37,750 nucleotides of DNA from Gulosibacter hominis (GCF_904842695.1 NZ_CAJGWQ010000017.1:1-37750); one strand, 5' to 3'; positions 15,191-24,884 are shown, counted from the first letter of the stretch. Program-made: numbers and translations. Notes: generated from the sequence alone by a model not told the origin.

Positions 15191-16768
15191 ATGTCTACTG
15201 CACCAGCATCCACCGCGCGTCGCGGCGGCCTTGCCGGATACCTTGACCGGCGCAATATCATCGCCCCAATGGGGTATAACCGGTGGCTCATCCCACCCGC
15301 AGCCCTCGCGGTACACCTCAGCATCGGCCAGGTTTACGCAACCAGCGTGTATAAAACCTCGCTCGCCGCACACTTCGGGGTGGGGCTCACCGAAATTGGT
15401 GTGATCTTCTCGATCGCCATCGTCATGCTCGGCGTCTCGGCGGCAGTGCTCGGCACCTGGGTCGACCGTAACGGCCCCCGTAAAGCCATGTTTTTTTCGA
15501 TGTGCTTCTGGGTGACGGGCTTCCTCATCGGCGCACTCGGCATCGCCACGCAACAGCTGTGGCTGCTCTATTTTGGCTACGGGTTTATCGGCGGTATCGG
15601 TCTCGGGATCGGCTACATTTCACCGGTCTCGACCCTCATTAAGTGGTTCCCCGACCGGCCGGGCCTGGCAACCGGCCTCGCCATCATGGGATTCGGTGGC
15701 GGTGCGATGGTGGCGAGCCCCATCTCACGCCAGCTCATGAGCCTCTACGACCCGGCCTTCGACCCCAGCGATAAAGCCGCGGTGGTCAGCGGTTCGGCGG
15801 TGGCGCTGCTTTTTGTCACCCTCGCTGCCATCTACCTGGTGCTGATGCTCATCGGTGTCGCCAACATCCGTCTGCCGCACCCCGACTGGAAACCCGACGG
15901 CTGGACACCCGCGCCCGCCAAGAGCAACTCGATGATTACCGACAAATCGGTGTCGGCGAAAAACGCCATCCGCACCCCGCAATTCTGGCTGCTGTGGATC
16001 GTGCTGTTCACCAACATCACCGCCGGTATCGGCATCCTCGAGCAGGCCAGCCCCATGATCCAAGACTTCTTCCGCCAGCCCGATGGCACCTCGACCGTGG
16101 CCGCGGCAGCCGCCGCCGGTTTTGTGGGGCTGCTGTCGCTGTTCAACATGGCGGGCCGGTTCGTGTGGTCGTCAACCTCAGACAAGATCGGCCGTAAGCC
16201 GATCTACATGATCTATCTCGGTGTCGGGATGCTGATGTTCGCCGGCCTGGCGCTGCTCGGTCACACTTCGGTGGCACTGTTCGTGCTGTTCGCGGTGATT
16301 GCGCTGTCGTTCTACGGCGGCGGCTTTGCCACCATCCCCGCCTACTTGCGTGACATGTTTGGCACCTACCAGGTGGGCGCCATCCACGGCCGCCTGCTCA
16401 CCGCCTGGTCGGCTGCCGGTGTGGCCGGGCCGCTGATCGTCAACGCGGTGCTCGACGCGCAGGGTAAGCCCGGCGAACTCGATGCCGGCGCCTACCGGGT
16501 TGCGCTGTTCATCATGATCGGTGTGCTCGCCGTCGGTTTTATCGCCAACCTGCTAGTGCGCGCGGTCGACTCACGCTTCCACGAACCCGAAGATGTCGTT
16601 AAGGCGCACCTCGACGAACTCAACGGCCGCAGCGAAATTGACCAGGTTGGTGACAAATCACTGCCGGGTGCCGGTCGCCTCGTGTTCTCGTGGCTGATCG
16701 TCAGCGGCATCCTCGCCTATGGTGTGATCCTCACCGCCATCACCGCGGCGCAGCTGTTCATCCACTAA
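15191..16768 (+). CDS. OFA-family major facilitator transporter
   Basis: The 525-residue protein has 12 predicted membrane helices and an N-terminal cytoplasmic extension of about 30 residues. The MFS loop 2-3 motif is present as DRNGPRKA, and a second copy, SDKIGRKP, lies in the symmetric loop. The pattern WLIPPAALAVHLSIGQVYATSVY and the later FGGGAMVASPI are typical of the oxalate/formate antiporter family. Members move oxalate/formate, lactate or other monocarboxylates; the substrate here is unknown, and no oxalate-degrading gene is nearby. GGGAGAAA about 6 bp upstream supports ATG 15191. It appears to be a single-gene unit with its own strong terminator. Confidence 0.88.
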   Translation: MSTAPASTARRGGLAGYLDRRNIIAPMGYNRWLIPPAALAVHLSIGQVYATSVYKTSLAAHFGVGLTEIGVIFSIAIVMLGVSAAVLGTWVDRNGPRKAMFFSMCFWVTGFLIGALGIATQQLWLLYFGYGFIGGIGLGIGYISPVSTLIKWFPDRPGLATGLAIMGFGGGAMVASPISRQLMSLYDPAFDPSDKAAVVSGSAVALLFVTLAAIYLVLMLIGVANIRLPHPDWKPDGWTPAPAKSNSMITDKSVSAKNAIRTPQFWLLWIVLFTNITAGIGILEQASPMIQDFFRQPDGTSTVAAAAAAGFVGLLSLFNMAGRFVWSSTSDKIGRKPIYMIYLGVGMLMFAGLALLGHTSVALFVLFAVIALSFYGGGFATIPAYLRDMFGTYQVGAIHGRLLTAWSAAGVAGPLIVNAVLDAQGKPGELDAGAYRVALFIMIGVLAVGFIANLLVRAVDSRFHEPEDVVKAHLDELNGRSEIDQVGDKSLPGAGRLVFSWLIVSGILAYGVILTAITAAQLFIH

Positions 16769-16780
16769 TCACTAGCCAGT

Positions 16781-16834
16781 CGGCAGCAAAAACCGTTCGG
16801 TTCCCTCCGCGGGCCGAACGGTTTTTTGCTGCCG
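16781..16834 (+). terminator. Strong bidirectional terminator after OFA gene
   Basis: CGGCAGCAAAAACCGTTCGG (16781-16800) pairs with 16814-16834 with one extra T in the 3' arm. The A-rich/T-rich part of the stem gives a U-tract on the plus-strand transcript and the equivalent on the other strand. Confidence 0.85.
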
Positions 16835-16836
16835 CA

Positions 16837-17012
16837 ATGGAAGAACGAGCGAGAATGGAAGAGCGAGCATGGCTGCACGGGCGCGGATGCACGAGAGCGG
16901 ATGCGCGGGTGCGGATGTACTGGACCGAAGTGCGGGCGCGGATGTACTGGCCCGGGCGAACGAGCCCGGCCCACTACCAACTGGCCCGGCCCACTACCAG
17001 CCGGCCAGACTA
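16837..17012 (-). repeat. Mosaic of decayed short tandem repeats, including copies of the hrpB gene end
   Basis: On the plus strand, CCACTACCAACTGGCCCGGC (16971-16990) and a diverged 20-bp copy (16991-17010) abut the hrpB stop (CTA, 17010-17012), with GGCC-rich ends that match the gene's own last bases. GCGGATGTACTGG occurs at 16911-16923 and 16938-16950, and ATGGAAGA-CGAGCGAGA type units run from 16837 to about 16873. No gene is supported here. Confidence 0.75.
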
Positions 17013-19538
17013 CCGGCCCGACTTTTTTGTGCCCCGCTGCGGTGGCGCCGTCAATGGATCTTCGGGCCAGGGATGCTTGCTATAGCGGCCGCGCAGCTCG
17101 GCCCGCACCTGCGGATACCCCTGCTGCCAAAACGACGCGAGATCCTCGGTGATCGCCACCGGACGCTGCGCCGGTGACAACAACTGCATCACCAGCGGCG
17201 CCCTGCCCCCAACCAGCCGAGGTGTGTCGAGCATCCCGAAACACTCCTGCAGCTTCACCGAACAGCGCGCCGGCGCATCCGCATCGCCCGCGTCGGGATA
17301 TTCGATGTGGATTTTTGAGCCGGTGGGCACCTGCAAATATTCCGGCACTAAATCGGCGAGCCCGGCCGCCTCGGGCCAGGGCAGCAGCCGCTGCAGTGCC
17401 GGCACCAGATCGAGCGAGCGCAGCGAGGCGCCGTCAGCGACCCGCGCAAACTCGGGGCCGAGCCAGTCCGCATCCAGCTCGCGCAGCACCGCATCCGAAA
17501 CATCCGGCCACGGCGCACCCAAATAGCGATGCACAAACGCCAAGCGGTTGCGCAATTGCCGGGCAGCCTCCGACCAGTGCAGCAGCTGCGGGCCCCGCCG
17601 CGCAAACTCATCACGCACACACGCCAGCACCTGATCGGGTGTGGGCGACACCGCCGTTTCGGCAAGCGTGATCGCGCCGAGCCGCTCATATTTGCGGGCG
17701 GTCACGCGGGCATCAACGAGCGCGGTTTCAGTGACGGTCGTGTGCATCGAGGCGGCCACCTCAAGCGCGAGCTGCCTGGTGATGGGCACCGCGGCGCGAA
17801 TCTGCGCACCCGAACCATCCACGGCATGACCGCGAGCCACATCGGTGGCCACCAGCCACTGCTGACCCATCAGCGCGGACTCACGGTGCAGCTGCGCGCC
17901 GGTGCCGCCGGCAAACAGATACGAACCATCGCCGCCGCGGGCGCAGGCGATGCGTTCGGGATGCGCGGCCGCCGCCACGAACGCCAGCGCCTGCTCTGCC
18001 GAGAGGTCAGTCGCTTCCGCGGTACTCGTGACACCACCGAGCAGCCGCTGCAGGCGGTCGCGTTCGCGGCGCCACTGGCGGGCGGCCGGATCATCACCGT
18101 TTCGCAGCTGCTGATGAAGCGCCGCGAGATCACCGCGCGGTGCGCGCTGGGTTGATTGCAGGGTGGCAACACATCCGGCGGCCGCAGCCGGTCCGATGCG
18201 CGGCGCGGCATCGATGAGCGCGCGGGCGAGGCGAGGATGCGTCGGGAAACGAGCAAGCTGTTCGCCGCGGTCGGTAATCGTCACCGTGCCGTCAGCGGCA
18301 ATCGCGACCGCATCCAGCAGCTGCAGCGTCTGCTGCGCTCGGCGCAGGGCATCGGGCGCGGGATGGTCGGGGAGCGCAAGATCGCGCGCAAACGGATCAC
18401 CCCACAGCGCCAGCAGCAGCGCCGTTTCGGTGAGATCGACGGTGGCGATTTCGGGTTTGCGCGCGGCCGCAAAACTGGCCCACTGTGCCTCACTCACGCA
18501 GCGATACACGTCACCCGGCCCCACCCGCGCGGCACGTCCGGCACGCTGCCGACCCGAATCCTGCGATACCGATACGGTCACGAGTCCCGAGATGCCGCGG
18601 GCAAGATCAAGTCGCGGTTCACGCGCAAGGCACGAGTCGACCACGATGCGAATATCGGGGACCGTGAGTGACGATTCGGCAACCGCGGTGGCGACAACCG
18701 CGCGCGGTGCACCGTCTGGTGCGGGCCGCAGTGCCGCATCCTGTTCGGCGGCCGAGAGCGAACCGGTGAGCGAGATCGCCTCGACTCCGTCGGCACGCAA
18801 ACATGTCACCACCCGCTCGACCTCGCGGTGGCCGGGCAAAAACACCAGCGCCGAATGTTCGGGATGCACGGCCATCGCTTCGCGCGTGGTTGCGGCAACA
18901 TGGTCGAGAAACTCGCGGCGCACACCGCGTTCATCCAGCCGGTGGCCGGCGAACGGCATCCAGTGTTCGGTGAGCGGATGCAGTTCCATCGGCACCGAAA
19001 GCACGGGTGCATTGCCGAGCAGTGTCGCCCACTGTGCCGCGTCGAGGGTTGCCGACATCGCCACCACGGCGAGATCGTCACGCAGCTGCGCAATTTGCTG
19101 ACTGAACGCGAACGCGAGGTCGGCATCGATGCTGCGCTCGTGCACCTCGTCGAGCACTACGGCCGACACCCCGGGAAGGTCGGGGCTGTGCAGCAGCCGC
19201 CGCACGAGCACACCGGCGGTTACGAATTCGACGCGCGTGTGCCGCGACACTTTGCTGTCGTCTCGCACCGTGTAGCCCACCAAATCGCCCAGGGCCGTGC
19301 CGGTGAGGGATGCGAGACGCCTCGCCGCGGCCCGCGCCGCCACTCGGCGGGGCTGGGCGACAACCACGCGGCCGGTGCTGAGGTTGGCGAGCACCGGCGG
19401 CACCACCGTGGTTTTACCCGAGCCCGGGGGAGAGGTGATCACTGCCGCGCGATGTTCGGTGATCGCCGAACGCAGCGGCGCCGCTAGCGCGAGCGCCGGT
19501 AGGTCGCGGCCGATGGCATCGACGTCAAAACTGGTCAA
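17010..19538 (-). CDS. hrpB: ATP-dependent helicase HrpB (DEAH/RHA type)
   Basis: The product has 842 residues from TTG 19538, a normal HrpB length. Superfamily 2 motifs are complete: Walker A PGSGKT (about 38-43), AQPRR (motif Ia), DEVH (about 130-133, motif II), SAT (motif III), ATAVAESSLTVPDI (motif V) and QRAGRAAR (motif VI). A helicase-associated region and the HrpB-specific C-terminal domain follow, with KIHIEYPD and a GYPQVRAELRGRYSKHPWPEDP end. E. coli HrpB has no clear phenotype; an RNA helicase role is the usual assumption. The start is uncertain: TTG 19538 has GAGGA upstream, while the open frame extends to TTG 19577. It is downstream of sbcC with 105 bp between. Confidence 0.92.
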   Translation of the reverse strand: MTSFDVDAIGRDLPALALAAPLRSAITEHRAAVITSPPGSGKTTVVPPVLANLSTGRVVVAQPRRVAARAAARRLASLTGTALGDLVGYTVRDDSKVSRHTRVEFVTAGVLVRRLLHSPDLPGVSAVVLDEVHERSIDADLAFAFSQQIAQLRDDLAVVAMSATLDAAQWATLLGNAPVLSVPMELHPLTEHWMPFAGHRLDERGVRREFLDHVAATTREAMAVHPEHSALVFLPGHREVERVVTCLRADGVEAISLTGSLSAAEQDAALRPAPDGAPRAVVATAVAESSLTVPDIRIVVDSCLAREPRLDLARGISGLVTVSVSQDSGRQRAGRAARVGPGDVYRCVSEAQWASFAAARKPEIATVDLTETALLLALWGDPFARDLALPDHPAPDALRRAQQTLQLLDAVAIAADGTVTITDRGEQLARFPTHPRLARALIDAAPRIGPAAAAGCVATLQSTQRAPRGDLAALHQQLRNGDDPAARQWRRERDRLQRLLGGVTSTAEATDLSAEQALAFVAAAAHPERIACARGGDGSYLFAGGTGAQLHRESALMGQQWLVATDVARGHAVDGSGAQIRAAVPITRQLALEVAASMHTTVTETALVDARVTARKYERLGAITLAETAVSPTPDQVLACVRDEFARRGPQLLHWSEAARQLRNRLAFVHRYLGAPWPDVSDAVLRELDADWLGPEFARVADGASLRSLDLVPALQRLLPWPEAAGLADLVPEYLQVPTGSKIHIEYPDAGDADAPARCSVKLQECFGMLDTPRLVGGRAPLVMQLLSPAQRPVAITEDLASFWQQGYPQVRAELRGRYSKHPWPEDPLTAPPQRGTKKSGR

Positions 19539-19643
19539 ATGAGCACAATCCTCGAGCGGGAGATCGAATGCTCCCAACCATATCGGGCTGCCGGCAGCGG
19601 CGATTGGCGCCTGTGCGATAGCCGCGATGGCAGGTGAGCTGAC

Positions 19644-22600
19644 TCATTCAACCTGGAGGCGACTGGAACCATCCGGATTGCGTTCGACCACGAGCTTCGC
19701 CGGGATGCGCTGGTGCATTGCCTCGACATGGCTGATCACGCCGATAGTGCGCCCGCTCTGCCGCAGCTGGTCGAGGCTGCGCATCGCCACCTCGAGCGTT
19801 TCGCTATCGAGCGAGCCGAAACCCTCGTCAATGAACAGCGTGTCGAGTGAGATGCCGCCAGCCTGCGCCGAAACCACCTCGGCGAGACCGAGCGCGAGCG
19901 CCAGCGACACGAGAAACGTTTCGCCACCCGAAAGCGATTGCGGTTTTCGCAGCTCGCCGTTGTAGCTGTCAAATACGGCGATACCGAGCCCCGACTGGCG
20001 TCCATGCGCCTCGATCGACTCATCCACCTCGAGCTGGTAGCGGCCGGACGACAGCTGGGTGAGATGCGCGTTGGCTGCCTGAATGATTTCTTCGAGCCAG
20101 CTCGCGAGCACAAACACCTCAATATTTTGTTTGCGGGCGTTGGCACCCCGCAGCGTGTCGGCAAAACGCGACAAAGCTTCGGCTCGCGCGCCCTCTTCGC
20201 CGAGGCGTGCCATAAGCTCGCGCGAATGCTCGGCCTGTTCGGCAGCCCGGCGCTGCTCAGAGGCAACCGACCCGGCGAGCTGGTTGAGCTCGGTGAGCCG
20301 GTTGGCACTGGCCTGGGCCACGGCTGCCGGGGTGTCACTGTCAACGGGCGTGTCGGGGAGCGTGGCAAAACGCTCGTCGGCGAGTTTGGCGCGCACCTCG
20401 GCGACAGCCTCGCGATGCTGGTGAACCTCCTCACGCAACTCGGCCACTTTGGATGCCGGCAGCGCAGCTGCCGCGAGCCGGTCACGATCGGCAAACGGCG
20501 AGCTGGCGAGGCGCTCATCGAGTTGCCGGGTGGCCGCCTCGAGCTGCTGCCTGGTGTTGCGCACGGCGCTATTTGATTGCAGCAGCGAGTCGGTGGCCGT
20601 TATGAGTGCCGCAATAATCTTGATGCGCCGGGCGATGGTCGGTTGCCCGGCTCGCAATCGGGTGACCTCGCTGCGCATCTGTTGGCACGCCTCGGCCGCG
20701 TTGTCAGACGAGCTGCGTGCCCGAACGAGCGCTGCTTCGGCATCGCGAAGATGCTGCGCATCGGCTTCGATTTCACGTTTGAGGGTCTCGATCTGCTCGG
20801 AGCATTTTTGGAGCGCTGCATCCGCCTCGCGGGCCGCCGTGAGCTCGGCGCGGGCGGTGGTGAGCGTGGCGGTGGCCGCATCGAGGGAGGTGCCGCCCGA
20901 TTTTTGGCGCAGGGCGTCGCGTTCTCGCTCGTGCGTCTGTACTTCATCGTGTGCGGCACTGACGCGGTCGTGAGCCAGCTGTGAGCGCTCGCGTGCCGCA
21001 GCCAGCTCGGTATCGCTTACCGGCTGCTGCTGCGCATCGCCGGGGTGCGCCGGGTTTGGGTGGTCAGTGGCGCCGCAAACCGCGCAGGCTTCGCCGGGAG
21101 CCAGCTGCGAGGCCAGTTCGATCGCGGCATTGCGATAGCGGCGCTCGGCGAGCTCACGTTCGTGCTGATTGGCGTGCTCGCGCTCGGAAAGCGCGCTGCG
21201 ATAGGCGGCCGCTGCCTGTTCACACCGCGTTTCGGCGGCTGGCAGTTCGCGTGCCGCGGCACAGACCCGCTCTGCCTGCTCCACCGCATCGGTGCGAGCT
21301 GCAACAAGCGCGGCGAGTCCGGTGAACTCAGTGTGTTTGGCCTGCTGTTCGGCGAGTTTTGCCGGGCGTTCGGCTGCTTCACGCTGCACTCGGTCAAGCT
21401 GCTCTGCGAGCGAGTCGACAAGTTCGTTGGCCTCTCGCTGGCGCTGCTCGAGCTGCTCGAGTTCTATTTCAGCATCGGCGCGCTCGCGCAGCACTCCCAA
21501 AAATTCGCGCGCGTGCTCAAGCTCCCGGGTGTGCTCGGCCACGAGCTCTTCGGAAAGCGCGCCAGACTCGTCGGTGTCGGCTGTCTGCCGACCGATAGCA
21601 AGCTCGGTGTCGGTGCCAACATCTGCCAGGCGGATGCGAGCGGCCTTGAGCTCGGCCGCAGCTTCGGCAACTGCCGTGCCGGCCCGTTTTTCGCCTTCAA
21701 GATAGGGCAGTAGCGGTGCTGCCGTCTCAGCCGCGGCGATTTTGGGGACGACCTGATCTTCGATGTGCTGTGACTGCTGCTGCAGCGCATCGCGCTCTCG
21801 TTGCAGCTGGGCACGCAGCTGCTGCAATTGACGCTGCTCTTTTGCTTTCGCGGCACGCTGTGCATCCGCATTGGCGGCCGCTTCAGCATGATCGCGGGCA
21901 TCCCGCACCCGCGCCTGCGCCGCCGCAATTTCGGCCAGGGCAGCCGCAATCAGCTGTTCCGGTGAGGGTGCCGCGGCGCCATCGTCCACGGTCGTGCCAT
22001 CGTCGCTCGCAGCCGCATCAGCAGAGACCGAATCAGCAGCGACCGAATCAGCCGAGACTCCTTCAGCCGCAGCGCAAACACTGCCGCGCAGCCGCTCAAT
22101 TTCAGCCACGGCCACCTCAAGAGCGCTGCGAGTCTCGTCGACGTTGACGCGAGCCGCATCGGCGCGAGATTTCACCGCATCCATCAGATCGCGGTAAAGA
22201 TACGTGCGAAAAAGCTTCCGCAGCACCTCCTGGCGCTCGCCAGTTTTGGCGTCGAGAAATTTCATGAAGGCGTTTTGCGCCAGCAGCACCACCTGCAAAA
22301 ACTCGTCGGCGCGCAGCGGAAACACCTCCGCAAATTCCTGCGCCACCTGCTTCGCCCTGGTGGCGATCGTGTGCCATTGGTCACCCTCGCGGCGTTCAAA
22401 CGCGAGTTTGCCGGCAACTGTGCGCATCCCGTCACCCGATTTTTTTGGCACCTGATAGGCGAGTGATCGGCTCATCCGGTAGTACACACCGCCGTGCTCA
22501 AATTCGACCGTCACCCGCGTGGGATCGGTTGGACCGCAAAAATTACTGCGGATCTGTTCGCCGGTGCCGGTGTCGTCATAGCGCGGAGTGTTGCCATACA

Positions 22601-22754
22601 GGGCGTACATGATGGCATCCAGCACACTCGATTTGCCCGCGCCCGTGGGCCCCGCGATGAGGAAGAGTCCGTCATCGTCAAAGCGGGTGAAATCGACGAA
22701 TTGTTCGCTGCGGTAGGGGCCAAAACCCGCAACCTTCAGGTTCAACACCTTCAT
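19644..22754 (-). CDS. sbcC: Exonuclease subunit SbcC (SMC-like ATPase)
   Basis: At 1036 residues this is the Rad50-like partner of SbcD. Walker A GPTGAGKS sits at 35-42. Two long coiled coils flank a zinc hook with CAVC near residue 557. The ABC signature LSGGETFLVSLALALG lies near 940 and Walker B FIDEGFGSLD near 970. The complex opens hairpins and trims DNA ends, so it acts on palindromes and blocked breaks. Its ATG overlaps the sbcD TGA by 4 bp. An odd Ser/Ala/Asp-rich insert near residue 230-265 in the first coiled coil is made of 15-bp tandem repeats. Confidence 0.96.
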   Translation of the reverse strand: MKVLNLKVAGFGPYRSEQFVDFTRFDDDGLFLIAGPTGAGKSSVLDAIMYALYGNTPRYDDTGTGEQIRSNFCGPTDPTRVTVEFEHGGVYYRMSRSLAYQVPKKSGDGMRTVAGKLAFERREGDQWHTIATRAKQVAQEFAEVFPLRADEFLQVVLLAQNAFMKFLDAKTGERQEVLRKLFRTYLYRDLMDAVKSRADAARVNVDETRSALEVAVAEIERLRGSVCAAAEGVSADSVAADSVSADAAASDDGTTVDDGAAAPSPEQLIAAALAEIAAAQARVRDARDHAEAAANADAQRAAKAKEQRQLQQLRAQLQRERDALQQQSQHIEDQVVPKIAAAETAAPLLPYLEGEKRAGTAVAEAAAELKAARIRLADVGTDTELAIGRQTADTDESGALSEELVAEHTRELEHAREFLGVLRERADAEIELEQLEQRQREANELVDSLAEQLDRVQREAAERPAKLAEQQAKHTEFTGLAALVAARTDAVEQAERVCAAARELPAAETRCEQAAAAYRSALSEREHANQHERELAERRYRNAAIELASQLAPGEACAVCGATDHPNPAHPGDAQQQPVSDTELAAARERSQLAHDRVSAAHDEVQTHERERDALRQKSGGTSLDAATATLTTARAELTAAREADAALQKCSEQIETLKREIEADAQHLRDAEAALVRARSSSDNAAEACQQMRSEVTRLRAGQPTIARRIKIIAALITATDSLLQSNSAVRNTRQQLEAATRQLDERLASSPFADRDRLAAAALPASKVAELREEVHQHREAVAEVRAKLADERFATLPDTPVDSDTPAAVAQASANRLTELNQLAGSVASEQRRAAEQAEHSRELMARLGEEGARAEALSRFADTLRGANARKQNIEVFVLASWLEEIIQAANAHLTQLSSGRYQLEVDESIEAHGRQSGLGIAVFDSYNGELRKPQSLSGGETFLVSLALALGLAEVVSAQAGGISLDTLFIDEGFGSLDSETLEVAMRSLDQLRQSGRTIGVISHVEAMHQRIPAKLVVERNPDGSSRLQVE
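22018..22062 (-). repeat. In-frame 15-bp tandem repeat inside sbcC
   Basis: Units begin at 22018, 22033 and 22048 (plus-strand TCAGCAGAGACCGAA and variants), with a decayed fourth. They encode pentads such as VSADS and VAADS in a low-complexity stretch of the coiled coil. The period matches the 15-16 bp units seen in intergenic repeats of this window. Confidence 0.85.
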
Positions 22755-23932
22755 CGCTCGGCCTCCTGCTTGCGGATTTCGTTTAATAAATCGGTCAGCA
22801 CTTCGTTTTCAAACCGAGTCAGCCCCTGCGCCTCACGAACGTGTTTGAGAAACGCATCCGCGTGCTGTTCAGGCGAGGTGGCACGAGGCAACGTGCGGCG
22901 AGCCTGTTGAGTGGTGCTTCGCTGCACATACTCAAGATGCACGGCGTGCGGGAAGCGCTGTCGCAGGCGGCGCATCGCATCAACCGGCCGATCGGTGTCG
23001 GTGAGCCGCGCACTCACCCAGCTCTCGGTATGAGCGGCAAACTCTGCGTCGGTTTCGAGCTCTTGTAGCGTGCCAGTGAGCTCAACCAACGGCCGTGGCA
23101 CCGGCAATTCGAGCCACTGGCAGGCAATATCGCCAGCGCCTTCGTCAGCACCACCTTCGCCGGCACCGCCGAGATCGATGAGCCACGAACCGCGGGGCTG
23201 ATTCGCCTCCCCAAATGAATAGTGCAGTGGCGCCCCCGAATATCGCACCCGCTCACTCAGCCTTGACCGGCTGTGAATATGACCGAGCGCCACATAACTG
23301 ACACCCTCAAACAGCTCCAGCGGCACCACATCGATACCGCCCGCGCTCAGATCGCGTTCAATATCGTCAGCCACCCCGGTATCGGGCACCCCGGCCGCAA
23401 AACAGTGGGCGAGCACCACGACGCGACCGTCGAACTCGGCCATCGACTCGCGCACCAATCCCATTGCCCAAGCGATCGCATCGCGCTGCGAACCGATCTG
23501 GTCACCGTCGGCATAGGAGCGCACAATCGCCGGCTCAAGATAGGGGATGCCATAAAAACGAACCGGGCCGGATGCATCCTGCAGCTCAATAAACTCGGCC
23601 GGTCGAGACGGATCGGCAAAAATATGGATGCCCGACTCGCCCAGCCAGCGCGCCAGATAACCGAGCCGGGCAGCCGAATCGTGGTTACCGGCAGTGACCA
23701 GCACTCGTGCACCATCATCAACAAATTCGGCGAGCCGAGCATCAAAAAATTGCAGCGCCTTGGCCGAGGGGACGGCCGAATCAAAAATATCGCCCGAGAT
23801 GCACACCACCTCGACGCCGTGCTCGCGCACCTGTTCGTGAAGACGGTCGAGCGCCAGTGCCAGGTTGTCGAGCACCGGTTCGCCGTGAAAGGTGCGTCCG
23901 ATATGCCAGTCGGAAGTGTGGAGGATGCGCAT
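22751..23932 (-). CDS. sbcD: Exonuclease subunit SbcD (Mre11-like nuclease)
   Basis: The 393-residue protein has the metallophosphoesterase motifs of Mre11/SbcD nucleases: D8 and H10 in SDWHIGR, D48 in SGDIFD, N83-H84 in GNHD, HCF near residue 176 and GHIHS near 218-222. These bind two manganese ions. The C-terminal part is the SbcD capping domain. It is translationally coupled to sbcC. ATG 23932 starts right at the MRILHTSDWH beginning typical of the family. The DUF3097 gene ends 26 bp upstream, suggesting one transcript from DUF3097 through sbcC. Confidence 0.96.
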   Translation of the reverse strand: MRILHTSDWHIGRTFHGEPVLDNLALALDRLHEQVREHGVEVVCISGDIFDSAVPSAKALQFFDARLAEFVDDGARVLVTAGNHDSAARLGYLARWLGESGIHIFADPSRPAEFIELQDASGPVRFYGIPYLEPAIVRSYADGDQIGSQRDAIAWAMGLVRESMAEFDGRVVVLAHCFAAGVPDTGVADDIERDLSAGGIDVVPLELFEGVSYVALGHIHSRSRLSERVRYSGAPLHYSFGEANQPRGSWLIDLGGAGEGGADEGAGDIACQWLELPVPRPLVELTGTLQELETDAEFAAHTESWVSARLTDTDRPVDAMRRLRQRFPHAVHLEYVQRSTTQQARRTLPRATSPEQHADAFLKHVREAQGLTRFENEVLTDLLNEIRKQEAER

Positions 23933-23958
23933 ATCGCAACCGTAGCGCGAGCCTCCGA

Positions 23959-24798
23959 CTATTCTTCGGTCACAAAATCAATCAGCTCTTCAACACGGCC
24001 AATTACCGCCGGCTCAAGATCGTGCCAATTGCGCACCTGACCAAGGATGTGCTGCCACGCGCGAGCAATATCAGCCTGGTCTTCGTGCGGCCAGCCAAGG
24101 GCCGCACAAATACCGTGTTTCCACGACTGCCCGCGCGGGATAACCGGCCACTCGTTCAAACCGAGCCGCTCGGGGCGAAGTGCCTGCCACACATCCACAT
24201 AGGGATGCCCGACAACTCGCACCGCATCGGTGCCGAACCGCTGCATGATGTGCGCCGCGATCCGCGACTCTTTTGAACCGTGTACCAGGTGATCAAGCAG
24301 CACCCCGGCCCGGCGATGTCGCGACGGCTGGAATTCGCGCAGCACCTCCTCGAGATGATCGGCACCCTCGAGATAGATGACCGCCACACCCTCGACGCGG
24401 AGGTCGTGGCCCCACACCTTTTCGACGAGTTCGGCATCGTGGCGCCCCTCGACGAAGATGCGCCCGGCCCGCGCCACCCGCGCCGGTGCATCCTTGACAT
24501 ACACCGAACCAGAAGCGCTGCGGGCGGGAGCGGTCGGCTGCGGGCGGGTGAAGTCGAGCTGCACGGCGTTGCCGTCGTCGTCCAAAAAAATCGTGTCGCG
24601 CGGAAACCGGCGGGCGGCGCCGTCGGCATCGCGCAGCTCTACCTGGTTGCGGTCGGCGCGCACGAGCTCGCCATAGAACTCGGTGACGGTGTCTTCGAGC
24701 CAAAGCCCACGTCGTGCCGGCAACTTTTGTGGCTCGCGTGGCACCCGTGCCGCACGCATGCGAGCGACCGGGTCGTCGTCGTACCGATCATCGAACAT
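23959..24798 (-). CDS. DUF3097 family protein
   Basis: The 279-residue cytoplasmic protein matches the actinobacterial DUF3097 family as I know it: a small beta domain (residues about 30-80), then a central region with GRIFVEGRHDAELVEKVWGHDLR that resembles a Toprim-type acidic fold, DHLVHGSKESRIA, and GHPYVDVWQAL, ending in a helical domain. Acidic and His residues (EGRHD, DHLVHGSKE) could bind a metal; this suggests nucleic-acid chemistry but is not shown. The position directly before sbcDC hints at a role in DNA end processing. That is a neighbourhood argument only. Confidence 0.8.
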   Translation of the reverse strand: MFDDRYDDDPVARMRAARVPREPQKLPARRGLWLEDTVTEFYGELVRADRNQVELRDADGAARRFPRDTIFLDDDGNAVQLDFTRPQPTAPARSASGSVYVKDAPARVARAGRIFVEGRHDAELVEKVWGHDLRVEGVAVIYLEGADHLEEVLREFQPSRHRRAGVLLDHLVHGSKESRIAAHIMQRFGTDAVRVVGHPYVDVWQALRPERLGLNEWPVIPRGQSWKHGICAALGWPHEDQADIARAWQHILGQVRNWHDLEPAVIGRVEELIDFVTEE

Positions 24799-24884
24799 AG
24801 GGCGAGCGTAAGGTGGGCGAGCAGGTTTGTTGCAGCGCAGCGCCGAGAAGAGCCTGAAAACCTCCCCGGTACCGGGCAGATCAT

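Noticed and set aside
15051-15404. Small gene with GGAG upstream overlapping the OFA start
   Set aside because: It has a plausible ribosome binding site, but it runs 200 bp into the transporter gene in another frame and its sequence looks non-protein-like after the overlap starts. A short leader peptide cannot be excluded.
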